The notes below the pieces were generated by a model. That model worked only from the letters and a program-made list of their open reading frames with translations. It had not been told where the DNA came from and ran no database searches. The position numbers and the translations under genes are program-made. A stretch of 32,545 nt of DNA, from contig JAOADM010000016.1 of assembly GCA_026417315.1 (NCBI GenBank), positions 1 to 32,545 of the forward strand, written 5' to 3'. Below, in pieces: positions 7,921 through 15,616 of the stretch (within the stretch, counting starts at the first letter, position 1; each line of letters begins with the position of its first letter). This stretch comes from Limisphaera sp. (GTDB lineage Bacteria; Verrucomicrobiota; Verrucomicrobiia; Limisphaerales; Limisphaeraceae).

Positions 7921-8312
7921 ACCCCGCGAGGCCACCAACCGGTCGTTTCGGACCGGGTTCGCTGCCGCCGACATGCGCGAGAGTCAGGCAGTGCCGCAGA
8001 TTCGGGCCCCCTCCGGCCGGGTCCGGGCAACCCGAGTTTCCAGGGACATTCTCGGGCTTCCCCCGGACAAGACCCTACTCCTCCCAAGCAGACCCTTCAA
8101 ACCCGGGAGTCTCCCGGCCGCCTTTGTGCGCAGAAGGATGTGTTCTCGGGCCTGATCCGAGCATGCTGGAAAACGTTGCCACCTGAGAATACACACGAAG
8201 GACTCTGCTCCATTGGCGGTGCGGAACCGGGATCTGCGTTGCAACCCGCCCGAGGCCATGCCATCGAAACTCACCGAGCCAGCAGTTCAGCAATCTGGAT
8301 GGAGAAAGCGCC

Positions 8313-9629
8313 TCAACACTGCCGGCGCAGCCCCTGACGCAACACCCAGACCAACAGGCCCACACTCAGCCCCAGGAAGGCGCCCACGGCGACCTTCGAC
8401 AATGTTCGTCTTTCAGCCGGCGGCCGTGGCTGCGACCAAGCCGCTCTGTTGGTCAGCGGGCTTACGTCCATGAACCGTGGCGCCTGCAACACCGCCGCCA
8501 CCTCCCCCTTGTTGTCGCGCTCCACCACCAGGTATTCCCGGGGCGCGACGAATTCGAACAAGCTGCGATCCACCACGTCTAGTTCTCGAAACTCGTCCAC
8601 GTAGTACGTTTCCACCTCCAGGTCTTTTCCCTCCTCGGCCTTCACCCGGCCCATCACCCGGGCCGGCCAACTCCAGGCGCCGTACCGGTACACTCGCGCC
8701 TCCCATTGTCCGGACGTTCCGACGTAGGTGGCCAACAAGCGACCCGGGGGCTCTGGGGAGATGACGAGGGCCAGTCGGGGCTTGAGTCTCTCCACAATGG
8801 CCAAAGGGCTCGAGGCAAGTCGGAAGTCCAGTCGCAGCGCCCGCGTGCCGAACAGCTCCACCGCCACTGCCTCCATGCGCCCCACCGGCGCTCTGTCCCC
8901 GGCGACCGACGCCGCCTTGGACGGGTCGAATCGCAGTTCACCTGACCGTAGAAGAAGCTCCGCATCGCCCAGCCAGGTGCTCGCTGCCGTGTACAATTCC
9001 GTGGGGATGCGGAACACCTGCTCCAGGGCCGATCGCTCGCCCGGCCACACACGCAGCGTGGCCGAACGCACGTCATGATTGACGGTGAATGAACGAACTG
9101 CCCCATCCGGCAGGTTGGTCTGAATCACCACCTTTTCGGGCACAAAATCGCACAGCGCCGGACCGGCGTTGGTCTCCACCCTTGTCTCCAGCCGGTACTC
9201 TTTGTCATCTCGATATTCCTTCCACCATTCCATCCGCCGCTGCCGAAAAGTGTGCCACACCCAATCCCGGATCCTGGCCTCCGTTTCACGGTCCACCGTG
9301 TATCCCATCATCTCTTTCGCCTGGAGCTGTAACTTCACATCTCGCTCCCACTCCTCCTTCGTCGGAGGCCGGCCCGTGTAATACACCCGACCGCAGATGT
9401 AGTAACGCAGGGGCCTCTCCCGTACCACAGTCTCGAAGACGACGCGCAGTTCCTCCACCGTCGGCGAACGCGGTGGTTCAGCGGGGGTGGTTAGAAACAC
9501 ATTCGTTACCGCCTGACGCAACCCCGGCAGCTCCTCGGCCCGGGCCGCGGCCAGCCACCCCAGGCCCATGACCAGGATGACGCCCCAACCCAACACCTGC
9601 GCACTTCGTGAAGACCGTTCACTCCTCAT
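8313..9629 (-). CDS. Exported protein with C-terminal membrane anchor
   Basis: This 438-aa protein has a classic signal peptide: basic MRSERSSRS, hydrophobic core at about 11-28, and an ARA site near 29-31. A large extracytoplasmic domain rich in charged and beta-type segments follows. Near the C-terminus a hydrophobic helix (about residues 412-431) is followed by RQGLRRQC. The orientation implied is domain outside, short basic tail inside. No known domain is identified; segments such as RMEAVAVELFGTRALRLDF and LLATYVGTSGQWEARV suggest a beta-sheet fold. It shares architecture, but little visible sequence, with 13704-14879 and 15617-16909. It lies 72 bp downstream of the cysteine-rich gene 9702-10241 on the same strand and is probably co-transcribed with it. 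Confidence 0.8.
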   Translation of the reverse strand: MRSERSSRSAQVLGWGVILVMGLGWLAAARAEELPGLRQAVTNVFLTTPAEPPRSPTVEELRVVFETVVRERPLRYYICGRVYYTGRPPTKEEWERDVKLQLQAKEMMGYTVDRETEARIRDWVWHTFRQRRMEWWKEYRDDKEYRLETRVETNAGPALCDFVPEKVVIQTNLPDGAVRSFTVNHDVRSATLRVWPGERSALEQVFRIPTELYTAASTWLGDAELLLRSGELRFDPSKAASVAGDRAPVGRMEAVAVELFGTRALRLDFRLASSPLAIVERLKPRLALVISPEPPGRLLATYVGTSGQWEARVYRYGAWSWPARVMGRVKAEEGKDLEVETYYVDEFRELDVVDRSLFEFVAPREYLVVERDNKGEVAAVLQAPRFMDVSPLTNRAAWSQPRPPAERRTLSKVAVGAFLGLSVGLLVWVLRQGLRRQC

Positions 9630-9701
9630 GATCCCGTTCTCGGACTGCGTTCGCTGGACTCCCGCGGCAACCGGGCATGGCGCACTTCCGATTCCCTGCC
9701 C

Positions 9702-10241
9702 TCAGATTGGACATTCTCCAGAAGCGGCCACAGTCATGCGAACCGGATCCAGATTCCGCACATTGACCGGATCGCAACCCTCCAACAAGTCACACCCAAG
9801 CCATCCCACCAGGCCGGAGGTTACGCCGGCAGCCGCTGCGCACTCCAGGCACGGCACAATGGCCGTACATGCAGCGGAACAAATGGGAACCGCAGCCGCG
9901 ATGATGAGCCGACAGACCATGACCCGGGCGTTGTTCCAGTTCCTCTCGCAGTCTGCTATTGTTCCCGGAGAGATCATGCGAGTTTCACAAACCCTATATC
10001 CCGTTTCTTGTCCACCGACACATTCATACCACTGTTTGATCTGCAGCCTCCGCTCGAAGGGACCGCACCTGGGAACGATTTCCGCCGAGCATTCGCACCG
10101 CCCTTCAGTCATGCCTTTCGGGACTGTGATGAAGCAGTTGTTTGCGCGCGCCGGAAGCGTGGCCACAGGCAAGGCTGAGCACAAGAATACCGTTGTGGCT
10201 GCCTTCGCCATGCTGGGAACTGCACGCACCATGACGTTCAT
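9702..10241 (-). CDS. Secreted cysteine-rich protein with hydrophobic Cys/Ala segment
   Basis: The ATG at 10241 follows a GAGGG ribosome site with 7-nt spacing. The 179-aa product has a signal peptide (about residues 1-33, ending PARA). The mature part has fifteen cysteines in two zones: a polar zone (36-98) with a C49-x-C51 pair, and a hydrophobic Ala-rich zone (110-156) containing VCRLIIAAAVPICSAAC and VPCLECAAAAG. The second zone resembles in style the Cys/Gly/Ala-rich hydrophobic cores of some secreted antimicrobial proteins such as halocin C8, but I see no specific alignment. It precedes the anchored protein at 8313-9629 and lies about 450 bp downstream of cassette promoter 4. No family is recognised. 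Confidence 0.75.
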   Translation of the reverse strand: MNVMVRAVPSMAKAATTVFLCSALPVATLPARANNCFITVPKGMTEGRCECSAEIVPRCGPFERRLQIKQWYECVGGQETGYRVCETRMISPGTIADCERNWNNARVMVCRLIIAAAVPICSAACTAIVPCLECAAAAGVTSGLVGWLGCDLLEGCDPVNVRNLDPVRMTVAASGECPI

Positions 10242-10689
10242 CCGTATCCCTCTTTTGCTGGTTGTTGCGAAAAAATGAACGGCGAATCCTTTCGCAGGCT
10301 CAGGTTGCCGGGTCGCGAGGTGAAAGGCGACCATTCCACTTGTCGAGTCCCGTTCGCGATCGGGCTCTTGTGACGGTCGCTGAGGTGCGCCGCGCTCTCT
10401 CGGATGCTTGGCCCGGTCCGGCCTGTCCGAACTCTGTTGCAATGTTTCCTGCTGGTGCGCTTCGGCTGCATCCTCCACATAGTCGCCGGACCACCAACGC
10501 GAGCCGCGCCCTGAAATCGCATCCCGCATGCTCGCGATCGGTTCCTCCTGTCTGCCGTGGCGCAAGCCTGCGGTGAGCCACCGACCCGGCTTCCACGCAT
10601 CATTGCCTCTGTTCACTCACCCAGGAACCAACTTGGCAAGCACGGCCGTTCACCTGGTTCCAAGGCTTCTCTCTAATTCTTCGAGCGCC
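10242..10689. other. Leader region between promoter 4 and the cysteine-rich gene
   Basis: No good coding frame is visible on the minus strand. A short segment around 10468-10499 reads GGCGACTATGTGGAGGATG on the minus strand. It resembles the GGCGAAGGTGTGGAGC region of mauE at a roughly similar distance from the promoter. This hints at a nearly erased mauE copy; the evidence is weak. Confidence 0.35.
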
Positions 10690-10761
10690 CTCTTACCACA
10701 CCGAGGCCGATCGTCAAGCACTGAGATGTTACCAAAAGTGGAACCTGCAAAAAATGCGACA
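10690..10761 (-). promoter_or_regulatory. Cassette promoter 4 with conserved upstream element
   Basis: Minus-strand TTGACG (10712-10717), the best -35 of the set, and GTGG-TAAGAG (10690-10695) are 16 nt apart. The element at 10731-10761 reads on the plus strand ACCAAAAGTGGAACCTGC, then AAAAAATGCGACA. Here the element is 13 nt from the -35 rather than 2-3. It probably drives 9702-10241 and 8313-9629. Confidence 0.6.
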
Positions 10762-12282
10762 CGCCTCTCGGGCGGGTCCAACCCTGACTCGTGGAGGCTC
10801 GTGTTGCCGACCATGTCTCTTGTCGCTTTCCGGATCGCGCTGCTGTGTTTTCCAAGTGCGGTTCGGAACTTCCGGAGTCGTCCGAAACACTGGAAAGAAC
10901 TCCGAAGGGGTGCCTCCCAGGGGACACCGGGAATGAGTGCCCGTCTGCCTCGCGTTGCCAAGCGCCCGCAGGTTGCTCGTTCGGGATCGAGGGGTTACCT
11001 CACTCTCGCCCGGCGCCCCGCTGCGGATTTGACCGATCACAGACTCCTTCTCGTGCATCCGACTGCAGGTCGGCTCAATCGGCCATGGCTCCCAGGGATC
11101 CCAGTACGTCCGTCTAAGAGTGTGAAGCTGCGTGCCATGCAGATCGCCTGGTGACGACCGCCATGGGTCTTTGCGGTCCTGGCTTGGGCCGAGTGGACCC
11201 GCCCAGGCCTTTCGGCGTGCGGCTTTTTTCAGGCTTTTGAACATCCCCGAAGGTGCGCCGGAATCTCGGGGCTCCCGGAACCGCAAAACCGGCGCAAAAC
11301 TCCATTTCTGTCTGATTCCTGAATCACGGATTCGATAACACGAACACATCCGGGCAGTCCGTGGATCCCACGGGCCCATCGACGCGCCGAAGATGCATAA
11401 CCTGCGCAAGCCCGGGGCAAGGGCCCGCGAACTGGGCACGCAAGCTCCCTTTCGCGCCCTGACAAGGGACAAATCCATAATCTTGTCGAGAGGTCCGGGT
11501 ATGCCCACGCCGCCTTCCGCCCTTTCAGGGTGGGATGGATTGGGGGCACCTGTTTTCCCCGGGCGTTGCCCCGGGCTAATGAATGCCGTCCGATGGGGTG
11601 GGCAACACGGCGTGCGGCAGGTGCGAAACAGTTCCGGGGGCTGGCCGGTTTAGCTGGAATCAGATGGGATGCCGTTGGATTCGGGAATTGCCGTTCAGGG
11701 ATTGAAACAGGCAAGGCCCCGCCGTCCGAGGTCTCCCTGAGGTGGCCAACACCGGGATGCGCCACTCGCGGATCGCGTGGGGGAATCAACGCGCTGAAGG
11801 TGGACACATTTGTCAACCCGGGGCGATGTCCCGGGTATTGGGCCTGCAAAAACCCACCGTGCGCTGAAAGGGCGTAACTCCCGAACCCCACCGCGATGGG
11901 CGGCCGTTTTCACAGCGAGTTCCACCCCTTCAGCGCGCGATGCACTGAGGCGTCCTGCCGGCCAGGAGGGCGTTGGCCTAGCTGATGATTTCCACCCCGA
12001 TGAGGCGGACACACACGGCGTGCCAAAGGCCACCTCCGCGTTCCTCCGGTGTCGAGCGATTCGGTTTCATCCAAAGCGCTGCTACGGTGCCGGCGAGTCT
12101 CTGCCCCGTAGGGGCGGGCAGTCCGGCGCATTTCAGGGGTTTGGACATCCCCAAGAGCTCCGCGGAATCTCCAGCCGTCGTCGGTGCGGGAGAACCCAGG
12201 GAAAACGGCATCTCCCTGAGATGCCAGAATCCGTGGCTCAAGCTTGAAAAGCGTCCCTGCTTGCACCGCGACTGCAAACGCC
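10762..12282. other. Long stretch without a convincing gene, with degraded repeats
   Basis: About 1.5 kb has no frame with a credible start and product. It contains the GC-rich inverted repeat CCCCGGG-cgttg-CCCCGGG (11557-11575) and a degraded relative near 11820 (CCCGGGGCGATGTCCCGGG). A short hairpin GCCCC-gta-GGGGC lies at 12103-12115. A ~50-bp unit appears twice: TTCAGGCTTTTGAACATCCC near 11228 and TTCAGGGGTTTGGACATCCC near 12130, each followed by a diverged GCGGAATCTC-like block. This looks like eroded mobile or repetitive sequence. Confidence 0.6.
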
Positions 12283-12322
12283 TTGACATACATGTCACCG
12301 GGCGCAAACTGGTGGCACCAGT
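12283..12322 (+). promoter_or_regulatory. Two perfect inverted repeats and a -35-like box upstream of the AraC-type gene
   Basis: TTGACA (12283-12288) overlaps the inverted repeat TGACAT-ac-ATGTCA (12284-12297). Seventeen bases after the TTGACA is a poor -10-like AAACTG. A second perfect inverted repeat, ACTGGTG-g-CACCAGT, follows at 12308-12322. Two adjacent perfect dyads just upstream of a regulator gene look like operators, possibly for autoregulation. The weak -10 makes the promoter call tentative. Confidence 0.5.
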
Positions 12323-12324
12323 TG

Positions 12325-12351
12325 GGCCTCCCGCAGAAGGGAGGCCTTTTT
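12325..12351 (+). terminator. Intrinsic terminator
   Basis: A perfect 8-bp GC-rich stem, GGCCTCCC (12325-12332) and GGGAGGCC (12339-12346), with loop GCAGAA, is followed by TTTTT. It lies between the inverted repeats and the start of the plus-strand gene at 12377. Since no plus-strand gene ends just upstream, it may end a short transcript or act as an attenuator. Confidence 0.8.
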
Positions 12352-12376
12352 GCTTGGCGGTGGGAGAGTCAAGCTC

Positions 12377-13054
12377 ATGACCGCTACCAGGCCAATCTCG
12401 CCCCGTCAGTGGCGTCAGCTGGCGCGGCAGGGGCATTTCTGCGTTCACAGGATGGCCCAATTGGCGGGCGTTTCGCAGCGAACGCTGGAAAGGTATTTCC
12501 TCCTTCAGCGCCGCATTTCGCTGCGCTCATGGCTCCACCGCTTGCGACATCGCGCGGCACTCCGGTTCCTGCGAACACGTGAGGCGGCCGAGGTGGCAGC
12601 GCTGCTGGGCTACGCAAACGTCCGAAGCTTGAAATCGGCGCTTCGTTTGCCCGCTGCCGGGTGCGACCCGCCAAGCCGGAGCCATGGGCCTCGCCAGCCT
12701 TCGAGCCGGCAGAGGGACTGGGAGGGCTCGCCACCCACCCGGTGGCCGCGGCAGATGACTCACTGGCAAGCCCTGGCGCGGCGGTGTGGATTTCGCGCCA
12801 AGGTGATGGCGGCCACGCTGGGTGTGTCCGTTCGGACTCTGCGCCACCGGTTTTCTCGGGCCACTGGTCAGTCGCTTGGCAAGTGGTTGACGGAAGTTCG
12901 TCTCCGGTTCGCGCAGCGTCTCATGCAGCAGGGTTGGTCCTCGAAGGAAGCCGCCGTGAGAGCAGGCTACGCTTCCCTCCAAAGCTTTTGCCGGGCATGG
13001 TCCCGCTGGCGTTCCCGTGGCGGACAAAAGTCGTCACGCTCCGAGGTCCCGTAA
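12377..13054 (+). CDS. Protein with two AraC-type HTH domains
   Basis: This 225-aa product begins at ATG 12377 with GGGAG 10 nt upstream. It contains two AraC/XylS-type DNA-binding regions. The first (about residues 11-92) has MAQLAGVSQRTLERYF and AAEVAALLGYANVRSL. The second (about 126-213) has MAATLGVSVRTLRHRFS, a W-L-x-E-V-R-L-x-x-A-x-x-L-M segment, and AAVRAGYASLQSF. A basic, low-complexity linker (93-125) joins them. There is no effector-binding domain. Each AraC region normally holds two HTH motifs, so this is effectively a duplicated DNA-binding module. It is the only plus-strand gene in the first 17 kb and lies inside the cassette region, so it may control the cassettes; that is inference. 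An alternative is a stand-alone regulator of distant genes. Confidence 0.8.
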   Translation: MTATRPISPRQWRQLARQGHFCVHRMAQLAGVSQRTLERYFLLQRRISLRSWLHRLRHRAALRFLRTREAAEVAALLGYANVRSLKSALRLPAAGCDPPSRSHGPRQPSSRQRDWEGSPPTRWPRQMTHWQALARRCGFRAKVMAATLGVSVRTLRHRFSRATGQSLGKWLTEVRLRFAQRLMQQGWSSKEAAVRAGYASLQSFCRAWSRWRSRGGQKSSRSEVP

Positions 13055-13703
13055 CCCATTCCTCCTGGTCCGCCAACAGAGGTCTCCGCCCATGCGGATC
13101 CCGGACTGTGCAGAAGCCGACAGTCATGAAGAGGGTTGCCCAGGAGGAAGTGAGGAGGCGACGGGTTGAAAGGTTCCACGAATCGCAAGCCTCCGGTCAG
13201 CGTTCTCGAGCGTCCCTCTCGAATCGCGATCGGAGAGAGCGGGACGTCCGCAAACCGAAATCGCGCTACACCAGCGGCGAACCGATACCTTAGCCGGTAC
13301 AGCAAAGCGCCGCTGTCCACGGCTGCCGGATTCAACTCGCTTTGGGCTCCACAGATTCATCAGGAATCCGCAGCCGGTGCGACGCATAACGCGAAGCCGA
13401 AGCCATCGGGTCAGAAAAGCCTGGTCAACAGCTCCGAAACGAGGCACATGTGAAGGAAATGCCCCCGGCAGACCCCGAAGCGGCCGCAGCCGCGGTCTGG
13501 AAGCGAACTGCGCCGAGGGCAATCAGCCCCCTCCATCCGAGGGAAGAACCATTCGCTGCGACGCCCTTTTCCGAGAGAGGTTCGCCCGGCTTCCAGAGCG
13601 CTGAGAAACGTTTGTCTCCAAAAAAGCGCTTCCGCCCTGGCCACTTGCTGCGGTCGTTTCGCGAACTCGTGGCCCCTTCCGGCATCCAGCCAACCGGGAA
13701 AAC
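13055..13703. other. Intergenic stretch without a convincing gene
   Basis: Minus-strand frames here (for example 13425-13685, with a hydrophobic Ala-rich stretch before two cysteines near its end) could be remnants of another cysteine-rich gene. They have no clear ribosome site and break quickly, so I see no supportable gene. Confidence 0.5.
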
Positions 13704-14879
13704 TCAGGAAGTATCGGTTCGTTCCTTCCTGCGGAGCGCCAGATACAGGGGGATCGCCGCAAGCACAGAAAACAACAGGATCGCCAGGGCCACGCCCCGG
13801 CCACTTCGGGGCTGACCGCCCGTCATGGAAGGTTCGGCCGTTACCCTCTCGTGCAGGCTCCGCTGGTGCGCCCAAGTTGCGATGACCTGCTGATACTCGG
13901 GCACCTGCATGATCTCGGACCGCTCGAGCCAACGGTTCGTGGCCCAATACACGACGCCCATGGGGCGACCGTCGGCGCTCGCAAAGCGCCAGTCGTGGAC
14001 CCGGCCCTCCCCGGGAAGCAGCGGCGGGAAAGTGACCTCCCCCTGAAACGGCACGGCGCGATCAGCCTGGATTTCGACCCGCAGTCGGGGGGCCGGCGGC
14101 CCCACCAGGCTGCCGGGAGCCGTCCGACCCATTGGGCCCGGCCCAGAGTCTTGCAGTGCCAAGATTTCCAGCCAGGCCACTCGCGGAATCTCCATGTGGG
14201 CGATTTTCCACCACGCTTCTCCATGAAATACCAGGTTCGTGAAGCCCCGGTTGTAGGGAGGCGCGTGTGGGATCCCCGTGTGCGCAAGGCCCAACTGGTG
14301 GGGCAGCCGAAGCTCCCCCGGATCTTTCATCCAGAAATGCCTTGGCAGGCCCGGCGGCAGCTCGTGCAAGGTCCACCAGGCCTGCAGCCGACCTTCCAAC
14401 CCGGGAGCGATCCACCCGCCCGTGGGGGCTCCACCGAAGACGAAGTCGGTCACGGGAGGCGGCAGGTCGGTGGGCGGGGTTCGGGCCAGAGCCTTTGCGG
14501 AGCAGTAGGCCAACCACAACGTCCCCAGGCAGGGATCGAAGTTGGGCACGCTCAGCGGCAGGACCAAGCCCTCGATCTCGCCGCCCTTGTACCGGCTGCA
14601 CGCATAAAGGGTCGTCCCATCGGAAACAGCTCGGCGCACCACCACGCGCGTGTCGGGCTGAGCCAACGGCTCGAGTTTCATGTCCCATCGCTCCCGGGCC
14701 ACCACCAACTCGAATCTCCACTCCACATGCGGCGCAGGCCCGAACCCAAAGGCGCGGACTTCGCCTCTCACTTCGAATCCGGAGGCTTCCCCGGCGTGAG
14801 CCGACAGCGTCAGCCCCTGAGCCAGGATCAGTGTAGCCCACCGAACCATCGGGCTGCTTCGCATGGCCTCGTTCAACAT
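13704..14879 (-). CDS. Exported paralogous protein with C-terminal membrane anchor
   Basis: The ATG at 14879 follows AGGAG at 11-nt spacing and gives 391 aa. Residues 1-29 form a signal peptide (core about 12-26, site near AHA-GEA). The C-terminus has a membrane helix (VALAILLFSVLAAIPLYLA) and the tail RRKERTDTS. It is clearly paralogous to 15617-16909. Shared features in order are: an F-E-x-x-V strand with RW; VSDGTTLY (residues 85-92); PLSVPNFD; LGTLWLAYCSA (118-128); ELPPGLP; PPYNRGFTNLVF; and a DWR...V tract near the C-terminus. The strand pattern before SDG is reminiscent of LolA-like folds, but this is not established. Function unknown. It lies about 200 bp downstream of the frameshifted cysteine-rich gene. 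Confidence 0.82.
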   Translation of the reverse strand: MLNEAMRSSPMVRWATLILAQGLTLSAHAGEASGFEVRGEVRAFGFGPAPHVEWRFELVVARERWDMKLEPLAQPDTRVVVRRAVSDGTTLYACSRYKGGEIEGLVLPLSVPNFDPCLGTLWLAYCSAKALARTPPTDLPPPVTDFVFGGAPTGGWIAPGLEGRLQAWWTLHELPPGLPRHFWMKDPGELRLPHQLGLAHTGIPHAPPYNRGFTNLVFHGEAWWKIAHMEIPRVAWLEILALQDSGPGPMGRTAPGSLVGPPAPRLRVEIQADRAVPFQGEVTFPPLLPGEGRVHDWRFASADGRPMGVVYWATNRWLERSEIMQVPEYQQVIATWAHQRSLHERVTAEPSMTGGQPRSGRGVALAILLFSVLAAIPLYLALRRKERTDTS

Positions 14880-15075
14880 CTTACTCGCAGCTCCTGTGCC
14901 GTATGGGCCGCACAAACATGAGTCAATGGGGCGATCCCAAGCGCTCCGGATGCGCCGGCTGATGGTCAAGGCTCCCCGGAACCCCAGCCGCCGCGCACGA
15001 GGCTTTGAGAACGTCGCCCCTGCCGCGCGGCCTCGAGACGCGTCGCCGGGTGAGGCCTCGATCTCACCTGTGCCA

Positions 15076-15581
15076 TCACTCCTGCGCAGCGGCCATGGCG
15101 TACATCCCGTGTCTGGTGGGGTTCGACTGCTCAGACGCTGGATCCAAAGGTCGGGGAACCTTGCACAGCACCTCGTTCGGAGGCTCGCAACGTGCCAGCG
15201 CACGAATTGGAAGCACCGAATCCCACTGTGCATCTACGCGGATGGCCCAACATCGGCCATTCCAGCAGGTGCCGGGATACCGTAAAACCACTGCCACAGT
15301 TTTTGCGACCGGCGTTCTCACGCAATTGAATCCGGGCGCACCAAGGCCGCAGAACACCTCGTCCGTGGCCTGATACCACGAGCAAAGTCCAAAGTCATTT
15401 ATGGGGTATCCCCCATGCATGTGCATGTTACGCAAACGTTGTCCATGAGCGTGGCCGGTCCCCGATGTGCGCAACAGGCCCATGCGCACACGACTCCGCC
15501 GGCGGCAATCCCGAGCGCCGCCAGGAGGGTTGTGGCTCGTATCTTTCTTTGTTCCGCTGCTCTCGATGCCGGGATTCTCAT
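15076..15581 (-). pseudogene. Secreted cysteine-rich protein, frameshifted
   Basis: The ATG at 15581 follows GGAGG at 9-nt spacing and opens a signal peptide (basic residues 1-16, hydrophobic core about 18-32). A cysteine-dense start follows (VCAWACCAH, then VCVTCTCMG), and the frame ends after 60 codons at 15399. The continuation lies in another frame ending at 15076, with nine or so further cysteines (FGLCSWYQATDEVFCG, GTCWNGRCW). The switch falls at a run of five C on the plus strand (15410-15414). One extra base there restores a single 168-aa reading frame. This is either a sequencing or assembly indel in a homopolymer or a true recent frameshift. It lies between two paralogs, 36 bp after 15617-16909. 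Confidence 0.75.
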
Positions 15582-15616
15582 ACGCAGGTCCTCCGTGTTG
15601 GTTCCGGATCTTCCTT

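Noticed and set aside
12300-12351. T-box-like leader (GGTGGCACC followed by a terminator)
   Set aside because: The core lacks the GGGTGGNACCGCG consensus, no specifier stem is seen, and the downstream gene is a regulator rather than an amino-acid gene. A perfect dyad explains the sequence better.
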